A DNA stretch of 64,000 bases from Acinetobacter bohemicus ANC 3994 (GCF_000367925.1 NZ_KB849164.1:784349-848348); one strand, 5' to 3'; shown: positions 44,001-53,420, numbered from the stretch's first letter. Program-made: numbers and translations. The notes: generated by a model not told the origin, from the letters alone.

Positions 44001-45164
44001 TTATTGGGTGAAATAATGGTCTTGATGCTTACAGGTACGACAGCATAGGGTTACATAATTTTCCGCGTCGTAATCCACAGTAAGCTCATTTGAACCACAA
44101 TACATACAGCGTTTTTGTGAATAAAAACTTAAACGAGGTTCAATTTTTTTCCATGAATGTCGAATGGGTTGGAAAAAAATATTTTCATCGTAGCCTAGAA
44201 AGCGAAAAAACAGGATTTCGCTCATTTTACTAAAAGGGATATTATGTGGTCGTGGTAGGGTGGATGTTTCCCATTTTTCAGTCACAGCACGTTCACGATA
44301 TTGTTGTAAGGTTTTCTTTAATAAATTGGTATTAATAAAGTTTTCATTACGTGCTTTGAGCGCTTTTTGTTGGTTTAAATATTCCAATGCGGTTTGCAGC
44401 AAATAATAAATTTGCCCTACAGCCAACGAATCCATCAAGCGATAACAAAAGGTCTGAAAAGCATTATTTCCTGCAATTTGTACACCCCATGTTCGGCAAT
44501 AAAACTGGGCAAACTGAATAATTTCTTGATAGAGCACTAAATAGAGAGCATTTTTGACTTCATCTGCATTTTTAAATGGCACGCCCATGGTTAAATTTTC
44601 ATAAAACCAATTTCGTAGTTGCTGGGTAATACTAAATAAACTGGGTTCAGAATAGCCATCTAAGCGTACATTGACATAATAATGATGCGCTTCAGCCGCA
44701 AAATCTTTAGCAATTAAGATTTGTTCTTTAACCAATTGCTTGATCAAATAATTTTGAAATAAATAATTCGGCGTAATGGAATGGTATTTAATACTTTCCC
44801 AGTCAATATATTCATGATGCGTGGTATGTTCTTGAACTTGGTTGTCCAAAATACTCAGTAAAAATAATTTATTCAGGAAACTGATTTGATCCAGTCGGTA
44901 TTCGACCTGATCTTTTTCTTTGGATTTAACTTTACGTTGCTCTTGCAATCGTGTTTCCGTGAGCATTCTTTTGCGATTGGCTAAGCATTTGTCACAATGA
45001 CAGTTATTGCGTTGGTCTTGAAAAACACGATGCTGGCAGTGACTACATTCATGAAAATTAATGGCTTGATCATATTGTTCTGCTTCAATCCAGAACATGG
45101 ATGCCTGACATAAAGGGCATGATGTACTTTCATCTAACTGTTTTTGCAGAATCTGAAGAAGCAT
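44001..45164 (-). CDS. Zinc-ribbon-containing protein of unknown function (387 aa)
   Basis: I do not recognise this protein. It has Cys clusters at both ends: CPLCQASMFW, CSHCQHRVFQ and CHCDKC in the first ~65 residues, and CMYCGSNE...CCRTCKH in the last ~35. These are probably zinc ribbons. The middle is helical, charged and rich in Tyr, Gln and Phe, with no membrane segment or known catalytic motif. It may bind nucleic acid, but that is inference from the ribbons. The ATG at 45164 is preferred to a TTG at 45176. It is probably co-transcribed with thiM. Confidence 0.65.
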   Translation of the reverse strand: MLLQILQKQLDESTSCPLCQASMFWIEAEQYDQAINFHECSHCQHRVFQDQRNNCHCDKCLANRKRMLTETRLQEQRKVKSKEKDQVEYRLDQISFLNKLFLLSILDNQVQEHTTHHEYIDWESIKYHSITPNYLFQNYLIKQLVKEQILIAKDFAAEAHHYYVNVRLDGYSEPSLFSITQQLRNWFYENLTMGVPFKNADEVKNALYLVLYQEIIQFAQFYCRTWGVQIAGNNAFQTFCYRLMDSLAVGQIYYLLQTALEYLNQQKALKARNENFINTNLLKKTLQQYRERAVTEKWETSTLPRPHNIPFSKMSEILFFRFLGYDENIFFQPIRHSWKKIEPRLSFYSQKRCMYCGSNELTVDYDAENYVTLCCRTCKHQDHYFTQ

Positions 45165-45318
45165 GGAAAGAGTCAATCACAAGCTGGTTAATCATAAGAT
45201 CAATTATACACAGGTCTTTTGTGATGACGTGATGGATTCGTGCTGAATGACCAATAAATCAGTAGCGAAAAATATTGCTTAATCTTTTTTTAAATAGCCT
45301 AAGTATTTTAAAAAATGA

Positions 45319-45353
45319 ATGTGGAAATGAAAAAAATCTTCTCATTTCCACAT
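45319..45353 (-). terminator. Strong hairpin terminator after the 87-aa gene
   Basis: A perfect 12-bp stem, atgtggaaatga / tcatttccacat, has an 11-nt loop. On the minus strand it is followed by a T-rich run (tcatttttt), as expected for a terminator of the gene at 45393-45656. Confidence 0.75.
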
Positions 45354-45392
45354 GGGTAAGTATTCTGAAATTAACGCTTTTAAAGCCTTTAA

Positions 45393-45656
45393 TTAATAAG
45401 AGGCGGGGCAAGGCAATGACTCATCGTCCTCGCCTAATTGCTTTGCATCGATTAAAGCCTTCACTTTTTTAGAGGGAAGTCTTTTGCTGCCCAATGTATC
45501 GTAATTATTCAAAATTGCACAAATATCGGGCGATTGCATTGGAATACCTTCGCAACTCATAAACATCGCAATGACTTTATGATCAATTCCTGCGGCATTA
45601 AGTGTCTGCATGGTTTTGATATTTTCCACACGGACAATATGTTCTTTTAGATACAT
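45393..45656 (-). CDS. Small protein of unknown function (87 aa)
   Basis: The 87-residue protein begins MYLKEHIVRVENIKTMQTL and ends ESLPCPASY. It has no signal peptide or membrane segment and looks like a small soluble helical protein. It has a strong ribosome binding site (AGAGGTG, 7-nt spacing), a possible TATAAA box about 30 nt upstream, and a strong downstream hairpin, so I consider it a real gene. I do not recognise a family. Confidence 0.65.
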   Translation of the reverse strand: MYLKEHIVRVENIKTMQTLNAAGIDHKVIAMFMSCEGIPMQSPDICAILNNYDTLGSKRLPSKKVKALIDAKQLGEDDESLPCPASY

Positions 45657-46066
45657 GGGAACACCTCTTTTCGTTCTAACTTAATTTTATAGTGCGCTTT
45701 GCACACATGATTACAAGCAAGAAACGTGCTCAAAATGTAGTCATCTTGAAAATAAGTGTCAATTTAAGTGAGATGAGTTTAGATGCACGGTAACAACAAA
45801 ATATTAAATAGCGTGGCGTGTTATTTTTATATTGAATATTGTTTCAGTCATGCTGTATCAGCGCCATTTTTTCGAGTTATGCATGTTAAGTAAGCAACTA
45901 ACAGAATAATTGCACTGATGTTGAAGTGATGAATTGAAAATTAACAACAATGTGCCCATATATAACTCAAATCAATCGCGCAGACAGATTGTGAAAGTTG
46001 TCGTATGATCGAAGCAGCTCACAAAAAACAAAGTTTTGGCTTAAAACTACAGGATTAGGACATTAT
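45657..46066. promoter_or_regulatory. Divergent upstream region of the 87-aa gene and pepN
   Basis: About 410 nt with no convincing gene. The best promoter for pepN is cagaca (45981) with tatgat (46004) at a 17-nt spacer. Beside the 87-aa gene lies gtgtgcaaagcgcac on the minus strand, an imperfect 6-bp-arm palindrome that could be an operator. Confidence 0.4.
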
Positions 46067-48676
46067 ATGAATATCGCGGCAAACCCAGTGGTTGAAGCAG
46101 ACCAAACTGTTTACTTAAAAGACTATGAAAAACCATCTTTTGCGGTTGATTCAATCAACTTGAATATTCAAGTATATACAGATCATACCAATGTTAACGC
46201 AACCTTGGTCATGAAGCGTCAGACAGCAGGAGATTTAGTGCTGCTTGGACGTGATCTAGAATTAAAATCGATTACTTTGAACGGTGTGCCACTTACTGCC
46301 AATGATTATTCATTAGATGCAGAGCAGTTGGTGATTGCCAATGCACCAGATGAGGTCATTCTGGAAACAGAAGTGATTATTCATCCAGAAAGCAACACGC
46401 AACTTGAAGGCTTATATCAGGCAGGTAGCGATTTATTTGTTACTCAAAATGAGCCTGAAGGTTTCCGTAAAATTACGTTCTATCCAGACCGTCCAGATGT
46501 GTTGTCCATTTTTACCACACGTGTAGAAGCGGATAAAAAATTTCCAGTGCTTTTAGCCAACGGGAACTTGATGGAAGCGGGTGAAACAGGCGAAGGTCGT
46601 CACTATACCATTTGGGAAGATCCAACAAAAAAACCGGCCTATTTATTCGCTTGCGTGGTGGGTGATTTGGCAGTTCTTAAAGATTCGTATGTGACTTCTG
46701 AGGGGCGTAACGTTGCTTTAGAAATTTATGCCGTAGAAAAAGATATTCCAAAATGCCACATTGCAATGGAAGCACTGAAACATTCTATGCAATGGGATGA
46801 AGAGCATTATGGTCGTCCATATGACCTAGATAACTACATGATTGTCGCTACCAGCCAGTTCAATATGGGCGCGATGGAAAATAAAGGTTTAAATATCTTT
46901 AATACTTCATGTGTGCTTGCTGATGAAGAATTTACCACGGATGCGGCGATTATGCGTGTCCAGTCGGTGATTGCACATGAATACTTCCACAATTGGACAG
47001 GTAATCGTATTACTTGCCGTGATTGGTTCCAGTTGTGCTTAAAAGAAGGTTTAACGGTTTTCCGTGATCAGTCTTTCTCGGAAGATTTACAATCGGCTGC
47101 GGTACAACGAATTGATGATGTTGCTGTATTAAAAGCACATCAATTTCCTGAAGATTCAGGTCCATTGTCTCATCCACCACGTCCAGATCATTTTGTCGAA
47201 ATTAATAATTTTTATACCGCAACTGTGTATGAAAAAGGTGCGGAAATTAACCGCATGATGTCGACTTTGTTGGGTAAAGAAAAGTTCCGTCAAGGTACAG
47301 ACGAATACTTCCGCCGTCATGATGGTCAAGCGGTCACGGTTGAGGATTGGGTTGCTGCACTCACTGCGGGTTCAGGTGTAGATTTATCTGCATTCCTGAT
47401 TTGGTACAACCAACCGGGTACACCAAAACTGGAAGCGCAAGGTGAGTACGATGCAGCCGCACAAACCTATCGTTTAAGCTTTAAACAAAGCTTAAAAGCA
47501 CATGCGAAATATCCAAACTTAAAAGCCGTGCCAATTCCAGTGGCATTGGCGTTGTTTAATGCAGAAACAGGTGAGCAATACACCCTAAATTCTGAGGCAT
47601 TATTTGAAAATGCTGTGAAAGATGGCGTGTATTTGTTTGATCAAGATACGGCAACAATTGAGTTCACTGGGGTAACAGCGAAACCTGTGGTGTCTTTGTT
47701 ACGTAACTTCTCTGCACCGGTGAATCTTGAATTTAACTATTCAGATGAAGAACTTGCATTTTTAGTGCAATATGAAACCAATGGTTTTAACCAATGGCAA
47801 GCGACACAAACCTTACTTGAACGTATTTTGCTAAATGGTCATGACGCTGAAATTTATGTCCAAGCGATTAAAAATACGATTCCAGAGCTGGTTGAAAAAG
47901 ATCCATTGTTAGCTTCACGTTTGTTTGATGTCCCATCTGAAGGGTATTTAGGCAGTCGTATTGATGTTGACTATAAACCAGCCGTTATTCAAGAAAAACG
48001 TAATGCATTGCTAGATACCTTGGCACGTGAACTGGGTGAATTCTGTAAAGCTACTTATTTGGCTTTAGATCCGGATTTACAAAAAGAGTTTTCACAAGCC
48101 ATGGGTGTCCGTGCGCTGAAAAACATCATGCTGAGTATGCTGGCACGTCAAGGTGATAGTGAAGCTTTTGATTTGGCACATGTGCAATATTTAAATACGG
48201 GTAATATGTCAGAGCGTTTAGGTGCGCTTAAAGTCTTAGTCTGGAATGATGCACCACAAGCGAAAGATACTTTAGCTGATTTCTATAATCGTTTTAAAGA
48301 TGAAGCATTGTCGCTTGATCAATGGTTTATGGTACAAGCAGCGCATCCAAAAGCCACTGTGGAAAGTATCCAGTATTTAACTTCGCATCCAGACTATGAT
48401 TTGGGTACACCCAATCGTATCCGTTCGGTCAGTGGTGGTTTAAATGCCAATCCTGTTAATACATGGGGTTTTGGAGTTCAACACTACATCGATTTAGCCA
48501 AATATCTTGATGAGAAAAATCCAATTGTCGGTTCACGTTTACTACAAGTGCTTTCGCGCTGGTATACCTTGGCTGAACCTCAGCGTAGTGATGTAAAAAC
48601 AGCACTTGAGGCGTTAAAATCACAAGTGAAATCGAAAAATGTAGCAGAGACGTTAAATAGTATGTTAAGTGTTTAA
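46067..48676 (+). CDS. pepN: Aminopeptidase N
   Basis: PepN is a broad-specificity M1-family zinc aminopeptidase that degrades peptides in the cytosol. The 869-residue protein has the substrate motif GAMENKGLN and the zinc site HEYFHNWTGNR (His304, Glu305, His308), with the third ligand Glu in LKEGLTVFRDQ. The long helical C-terminal region matches E. coli PepN. The frame is open to 45998, but the ATG at 46067 has TTAGGA at ideal spacing and matches the family's N-terminus. Confidence 0.95.
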   Translation: MNIAANPVVEADQTVYLKDYEKPSFAVDSINLNIQVYTDHTNVNATLVMKRQTAGDLVLLGRDLELKSITLNGVPLTANDYSLDAEQLVIANAPDEVILETEVIIHPESNTQLEGLYQAGSDLFVTQNEPEGFRKITFYPDRPDVLSIFTTRVEADKKFPVLLANGNLMEAGETGEGRHYTIWEDPTKKPAYLFACVVGDLAVLKDSYVTSEGRNVALEIYAVEKDIPKCHIAMEALKHSMQWDEEHYGRPYDLDNYMIVATSQFNMGAMENKGLNIFNTSCVLADEEFTTDAAIMRVQSVIAHEYFHNWTGNRITCRDWFQLCLKEGLTVFRDQSFSEDLQSAAVQRIDDVAVLKAHQFPEDSGPLSHPPRPDHFVEINNFYTATVYEKGAEINRMMSTLLGKEKFRQGTDEYFRRHDGQAVTVEDWVAALTAGSGVDLSAFLIWYNQPGTPKLEAQGEYDAAAQTYRLSFKQSLKAHAKYPNLKAVPIPVALALFNAETGEQYTLNSEALFENAVKDGVYLFDQDTATIEFTGVTAKPVVSLLRNFSAPVNLEFNYSDEELAFLVQYETNGFNQWQATQTLLERILLNGHDAEIYVQAIKNTIPELVEKDPLLASRLFDVPSEGYLGSRIDVDYKPAVIQEKRNALLDTLARELGEFCKATYLALDPDLQKEFSQAMGVRALKNIMLSMLARQGDSEAFDLAHVQYLNTGNMSERLGALKVLVWNDAPQAKDTLADFYNRFKDEALSLDQWFMVQAAHPKATVESIQYLTSHPDYDLGTPNRIRSVSGGLNANPVNTWGFGVQHYIDLAKYLDEKNPIVGSRLLQVLSRWYTLAEPQRSDVKTALEALKSQVKSKNVAETLNSMLSV

Positions 48677-48755
48677 TTTTAATTAAATGTTTGATATTTA
48701 ATAAATAGTAAGTGCTATCTTCCCAAATTTATAGGGGGAGATAGCACTAAATAAT

Positions 48756-49904
48756 TTAGAAATATTTTAAAAGACTAATGTGTTTGTTCTTATGTTTAAA
48801 GTTTGAGAATTTAACCATAAGAGGATATAAGCCAATACACAAGAAAAATGAAATAAACCAAAGCATTGCAACACTACTTACGCCGTAATAGTCACCATAA
48901 TTTTTGCCAAATACTTCGACCGCAATCAGATATAGTCCTTTCAATACATATAAGTGCACAATATAAAAAAACATAGGCACTGAACCGAATACAATCAATG
49001 GTTTGATCCAGCTTTTTGTTTCCACTTTTTGTAGCATAACTAAGAGTATCAACCCAATACCGACATTCCATAGAATAAATAACAATGAAGGAGGGTACTT
49101 AGTCACATTTATAAAACTCATCAATGATTCAGTAAAGGTCGGCATGATAGACCATGCTTGATCACCGTAGACATTTATCAATCTTAAGATGAAAAATAAA
49201 GTCATACTAGAAAGACCAAAAGTGAGTAATAGTTTATTTCTTTTATTGGGTTCTATCGATGGATCAAAGACTTTAGCCCCTATGCAATAGCCAAGAGCGA
49301 TGACCCCAATCCAAGGTAACACAGGGTAAGACGTTCTAAAACGAATGATATCGCCAAATTCAATCCAACCTCGCTCATGGAGAATGAGCCATAAATTATG
49401 AATGACAGGCACATTGGAAAATGAAATTTGATCAAGTAAGTTATGACCAAAAATAATGGTTAAACTGATTACCCATAAAAGCTTTTTAGGTAACCCAATT
49501 AAGGCTGCCAAAGCAATCATACTTAAACCAATTGCCCAGATGACTTGTAAATAAATAACATTAGGGGGGAATTTTCCCGTCCATGCAAAATTAATAATGA
49601 TTAATTCAAGGAAAATTAAAAAAAGACCACGTTTAATCAAAAATTCACGGGTCATACGAATACTATTATTCTTTGCTTGATAGAGATAAGCAGATAAACC
49701 AGTCAATACAACAAATACAGGAGCACAGATATGGGCTAAAACGCGACTAAAGAAGAGAGATTCTTCTGTGCCCGGAATCAGCATTGGGTCTGGAACTTGA
49801 TAGTGAAGATAAAAAGTTTCCCTAACATGATCAACCATCATAATAAGAATAACCAACCCTCTTAATGCATCAATTGCTTGTAAGCGTTTAGAAATATTAG
49901 ACAT
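48756..49904 (-). CDS. DUF1624 / heparan-alpha-glucosaminide acetyltransferase-like membrane protein
   Basis: The 382-residue protein has about ten hydrophobic segments and starts RLQAIDALRGLVILIMMVDHVRE, the signature of the acyltransferase-3/HGSNAT-like (DUF1624) group. The FPVLPWIG-type segment appears here as SYPVLPWIGVIALGYCIG. Such proteins are thought to move acyl groups across the membrane to sugars or other acceptors. No partner genes lie next to it, so its acceptor is unknown. It is monocistronic. Confidence 0.75.
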   Translation of the reverse strand: MSNISKRLQAIDALRGLVILIMMVDHVRETFYLHYQVPDPMLIPGTEESLFFSRVLAHICAPVFVVLTGLSAYLYQAKNNSIRMTREFLIKRGLFLIFLELIIINFAWTGKFPPNVIYLQVIWAIGLSMIALAALIGLPKKLLWVISLTIIFGHNLLDQISFSNVPVIHNLWLILHERGWIEFGDIIRFRTSYPVLPWIGVIALGYCIGAKVFDPSIEPNKRNKLLLTFGLSSMTLFFILRLINVYGDQAWSIMPTFTESLMSFINVTKYPPSLLFILWNVGIGLILLVMLQKVETKSWIKPLIVFGSVPMFFYIVHLYVLKGLYLIAVEVFGKNYGDYYGVSSVAMLWFISFFLCIGLYPLMVKFSNFKHKNKHISLLKYF

Positions 49905-50028
49905 AGAATATAAAGAAGGTAGAATATGTAATGTTATATTGTATCATTATTATTTAATGGAAAATTAGCGCTTTGTAAGTTTTAGTTTAAGTCAAAATTT
50001 ACCTTGAGCTCTGAATTGATGGAACATC

Positions 50029-50143
50029 TTACTCAATGACCTGTTGTTTAAATTCAGGATTAAAACGTTTAGTCATCTTACAGAGCAATGCTTCTCATCT
50101 TTAAAGTGAACGTTACGTTATTTTTAGGGGGAAGTTGTGTTCA
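50029..50143 (-). mobile_element. Remnant of an IS3-family element (left end and OrfA start)
   Basis: On the minus strand an ATG at 50076 opens a 15-codon frame MTKRFNPEFKQQVIE that then stops. This closely resembles the start of IS3-family OrfA transposases (M-T-K-R-x-x-x-E-F-K-x-x-V). About 50-67 nt upstream, tgaacacaacttcccccta (50143 leftward) resembles the TG...CCCC terminal repeats of this family. The rest of the element is gone. Family assignment rests on pattern recognition only. Confidence 0.5.
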
Positions 50144-50203
50144 TTATTTTGCCTAGGTCAATCATTTAAACTGAGGCTTAGTCAGCTTGTCTAGGTGAAT
50201 ATA

Positions 50204-50226
50204 TTCATGCATAAATTATGCATGAA
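50204..50226. repeat. Perfect 23-nt palindrome with 11-bp arms
   Basis: ttcatgcataa-a-ttatgcatgaa is a perfect inverted repeat. No T-run follows. It may be an operator for a dimeric regulator or a small mobile-element trace. It lies about 360 nt upstream of the DUF4394 gene. Confidence 0.8.
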
Positions 50227-50586
50227 ATATCAAGAAGTATAAGTGTAAAATTACAGCAGATGATTGCTCGTTTTATGGGTTGCACAATCCGCTTAAAGCT
50301 AAATAATTAAAAAAACATAGCCCCTGTGAATTCGGCGTGAAGAATTACTTAACACCCACTATTTTGCTAAAAAACTCAATAAATCATTTCTTTACTTCAA
50401 ACAGTACAAATTATAGTTTTGTATGTGTAATAAATTTTAAGCAGTTTATCTCGTAAAAAATTGAAATCATTTTATCTAAGTAGATTTAAAAAGCTGAACA
50501 TAACTTATTTAAATTATTTTAAAACAATACTTAAAAAATAGGATATTTCTACTCGATTTTATCCGTACATTGCAGGGATTAAAGAC

Positions 50587-52281
50587 ATGAAAAAAAGTAT
50601 GCTCACTTTCGCACTTGCTTCGGTAAGTTGTTTTTCTCTCATGGGCTGTAATACTAGCTCAGAGCAGAAAAATAAATTTATTTCCGCTGTCTCTGGCGAT
50701 ACTATTATTTTAACCAGTAACGGTATGATTAGCTCAATTAATCGAGATAATCCAAATAACGTTGTTTCTTCAATTAAAATTCGATTGCTAGAAGCAGAAG
50801 ATCAGCTGGTGGGGATTGATTATAGACCTAAAGATGAGAAGCTCTATGCTGTTGGGTTACTTGGCAATTTATATACCTTAGATCCCAACACGGGAGTTGC
50901 TACATTTCTTCGAAAACTTATTGCTGATCCAACAGATACAACGGATGGGAATGAACCTTTTAGTCAAATTGTAGGGGATGCTAATCTAATTAGTGTAAAT
51001 TTTAATCCTGCCGCTGACCGCTTACGTGTTATCACCAACACAGGACAAAATTTAAGAATTAATGTTGATACAGGTGCAACAATTACAGATGGTGTAATTA
51101 ATCCGACAGCAAATAATCCTGTTATTGTCGCAGCTGCTTATACTAATGCTTTTGCTGGGACGGCAGCCACTAAACTCTATAGTATTGATCAAACATCGGA
51201 TCGTATTTACTTGCAAAATGCCAATGCTGGAACTTTAGGTAATTCAGCGCCATTGGGTGATAATCTAGATACCCAAGGTGGTGGTGGTTTTGATATCGAT
51301 CCAATCAATAATGTTGGTTATGCTGCATTAAAAATTTCTGGAAGCTATAAATTTTATCAATTGAATTTGGCGAACGTGGGTACAGCAAATAATACGGTTT
51401 TTAGCACCACTGACTTAGCAAATTATTATACAACGGGTGAAATACGTGGTATTGCGTTAAAACGGGCTAAAGATGCTACAGCCACAGGGATTGGACTAAG
51501 TAGTAATAATAAATTAATTCGCTTTGCTTTAAATAACCCAAATAGTGTGACAGAAAAAAATATTACCGGTCTATTGGTGGATGAAAAATTTGTTGGAATT
51601 GACTATAGGCTAAGAAATAGTACAGAGCGGTCAGGTCAACTATACGGATTAACGAATAAAGCCAATTTATACACGATTAACCCTGAAACAGGTGCAGCAA
51701 TCTTAGTCAATACGCTTAAAGCTGCAACAGATAGTATGTTTACTAATTTAGAGGGGACTGCATTTGCTGTAGATTTTAACCCTGCCGCTGATCGTTTACG
51801 TGTAATTAGCAATACTGGACAAAGTCTAAGAATCAATGTGGATACGGGCGATACGATTCGAGATGGCGACATTAAAGGTATTGCGGGTGCAATAATTAGC
51901 GCAGCGGCATATAGCAATAGTTTTAAAACAAGTGTCGTGGGATTAGCAACAGAACTTTTTGATCTCGATCAAACCAATCAAATTGTTGTCAAACAAGACC
52001 CACCCAATACTGGAACACTGAACCGAATTGGTGGATTAGGTATAAATCTAGGTTTAGATAATGGTTTTGATATTGCTGGTGGCGACAATGGTTATGCTCT
52101 AGCTACAGTTGCTAATGCGTCAGGCCCATCTGTTTTATATCGTGTTGATCTTAGTACAACAATGGGTGATAGCCGTGCAAAACCTGCAATTAATGTGGAT
52201 GGAACACCCAATGTTGCAGCTTCTACTATAGGAACAACAGCAACCTTGCCGCTGATTGATCTTGCAATTTTATTAAAATAA
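50587..52281 (+). CDS. DUF4394 lipoprotein with internal duplication
   Basis: The 564-residue protein has a lipoprotein signal peptide (lipobox LMGC at residues 18-21), so it is probably anchored to a membrane. Two DUF4394 modules follow at roughly residues 30-290 and 300-560. Each has a segment such as FNPAADRLRVITNTGQNLRI or FNPAADRLRVISNTGQSLRI, together with IDYRPKDEKLYAVG or IDYRLRN and GFDI(D/A) near its end. The pattern suggests a beta-propeller-like structure. DUF4394 function is unknown. The gene is isolated, so context does not help. Confidence 0.8.
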   Translation: MKKSMLTFALASVSCFSLMGCNTSSEQKNKFISAVSGDTIILTSNGMISSINRDNPNNVVSSIKIRLLEAEDQLVGIDYRPKDEKLYAVGLLGNLYTLDPNTGVATFLRKLIADPTDTTDGNEPFSQIVGDANLISVNFNPAADRLRVITNTGQNLRINVDTGATITDGVINPTANNPVIVAAAYTNAFAGTAATKLYSIDQTSDRIYLQNANAGTLGNSAPLGDNLDTQGGGGFDIDPINNVGYAALKISGSYKFYQLNLANVGTANNTVFSTTDLANYYTTGEIRGIALKRAKDATATGIGLSSNNKLIRFALNNPNSVTEKNITGLLVDEKFVGIDYRLRNSTERSGQLYGLTNKANLYTINPETGAAILVNTLKAATDSMFTNLEGTAFAVDFNPAADRLRVISNTGQSLRINVDTGDTIRDGDIKGIAGAIISAAAYSNSFKTSVVGLATELFDLDQTNQIVVKQDPPNTGTLNRIGGLGINLGLDNGFDIAGGDNGYALATVANASGPSVLYRVDLSTTMGDSRAKPAINVDGTPNVAASTIGTTATLPLIDLAILLK

Positions 52282-52307
52282 TCAAAACACCGTTTAAAGA
52301 GTAATTG

Positions 52308-52342
52308 AGCGCAGATTTCTGTGGAATACGGAACTCTGCGCT
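52308..52342. terminator. Possible hairpin between convergent DUF4394 and UspA genes
   Basis: Arms agcgcaga / tctgcgct (8 bp, perfect) enclose a 19-nt loop. No good T-run is present. It may still act as a terminator for one of the converging genes. Confidence 0.4.
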
Positions 52343-52402
52343 TAAAAGCGGCTCAATCAACCCTGCAACTTTCGGTAGAGGTTAACCAAAAAGACTCTTT
52401 TA

Positions 52403-52846
52403 TTAAACTTTAATAATCAGCACAGGAATAGGAGATTCTGTCAAAACGGCTTGTGCCACGCTTCCTAAAACTAATTTTTTGAATCCAGTACGACCATGTG
52501 AACCCATAATAATTAAATCAGCACCGACTTCATCAGCAACATGAATAATACCTTCCGCAGGTGATACACCACGAATTATTTTGGTATCTACATCTATACC
52601 GTCACGGATGAAGGATTGTTTAATATCAGCTAAGCGCAACTGCGCATTTTTTTCAGCCTGCATAAAGTAATCAGTCACTGCGGGTGCAATTTTATAAAAA
52701 TCCACACCAACAAATGGGTCTACAGCAATCACACTGGTAACAGTGACTTGGCAATCGAGTGTTTTAGCTAAGGCTAAGGCTTGTTCAACAGCTGCATAAG
52801 AAATAGGGGATTCATCTACTGGAACTAAAATATGTTTATAAGTCAT
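52403..52846 (-). CDS. Universal stress protein UspA family
   Basis: The 147-residue protein has the Usp fold with an ATP-binding motif GSHGRTGFKKLVLGSVAQAVL (Gx2Gx9GS type). It begins YKHILVPVDESPISYAAVEQAL. Usp proteins support survival in stationary phase and under stress. It is one of two tandem paralogues with the gene at 52980, separated by 133 nt that hold a hairpin. Confidence 0.9.
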   Translation of the reverse strand: MTYKHILVPVDESPISYAAVEQALALAKTLDCQVTVTSVIAVDPFVGVDFYKIAPAVTDYFMQAEKNAQLRLADIKQSFIRDGIDVDTKIIRGVSPAEGIIHVADEVGADLIIMGSHGRTGFKKLVLGSVAQAVLTESPIPVLIIKV

Positions 52847-52940
52847 GAAATGATCCTTATGGGTATAGTTGAATGGAAAAGCTTTTGTAATAGTGATTGT
52901 CAGTCATGACGACAAATTAAAAAAATATTGAAAGCGTTTA

Positions 52941-52969
52941 AAGAACCCATCATTCATTGAAGGGTTCTT
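52941..52969 (-). terminator. Hairpin downstream of the second UspA gene
   Basis: Arms aagaaccc / gggttctt (8 bp) enclose a 13-nt loop, 11 nt past the stop of the gene at 52980. The T-run on the minus strand is weak (ttta). Confidence 0.5.
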
Positions 52970-52979
52970 GATCCAATCT

Positions 52980-53420
52980 TTATTCTTTAACCACTAAAAC
53001 AGGAAGTTTTGTTCCACTTAAAACATCTTGTGCAAAGCTACCCAGTAAAAATTTTTGGAATCCTTTTCGACCATGTGAACCGATAACAATCAGATCAGTT
53101 TTTAATTTTTCTGCGGTATCGAGAATACCTTCTTCCGAGACATTCCCTTTAACAATTTGAATGTTAGCTGTTACACCATTTTCACTGGCAATCGCTTGAG
53201 CCTGTTGCAATGCTTTTTCGGCATTGTCGTAAGCTTGTATGAAATATTCTTTCATGATTGGAGATGGATAGAAGTCTACATCTGTAAATGGGTCTTCAGT
53301 GACTAAACTAATGAGCGTTAATTGACTGCCAAAAGCCTGAGCAATTTGCGCTGCTTTTTTAACGGCTGACAAAGAAATTTCTGAACCGTCAACAGGGACT
53401 AAAATATTTTGATAAGACAT
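52980..53420 (-). CDS. Universal stress protein UspA family
   Basis: The 146-residue protein has an ATP-binding motif GSHGRKGFQKFLLGSFAQDVL and starts YQNILVPVDGSEISLSAVKKAA. Its layout is the same as that of the neighbour at 52403, including a shared DPFxxVDFY segment, so the two probably arose by tandem duplication. It has AAGGAAA upstream of the start. Confidence 0.9.
   Translation of the reverse strand: MSYQNILVPVDGSEISLSAVKKAAQIAQAFGSQLTLISLVTEDPFTDVDFYPSPIMKEYFIQAYDNAEKALQQAQAIASENGVTANIQIVKGNVSEEGILDTAEKLKTDLIVIGSHGRKGFQKFLLGSFAQDVLSGTKLPVLVVKE

Larger units (their letters stand above)
49905..50586. other. Large intergenic region with IS stub and palindrome
   Basis: This 680-nt gap is the largest without a full gene apart from the terC upstream region. 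From left to right it holds AT-rich DNA, an IS3-type OrfA stub (50029-50143), a perfect 11-bp-arm palindrome (50204-50226), and a long AT-rich stretch leading to the DUF4394 gene, whose ribosome binding site is CAGGGA. The palindrome and AT-rich stretch could hold the lipoprotein gene's control region. Confidence 0.55.

Noticed and set aside
45275..45472. 65-aa plus-strand ORF opposite the 87-aa gene
   Set aside because: It runs through the terminator hairpin of the 87-aa gene and has no ribosome site.
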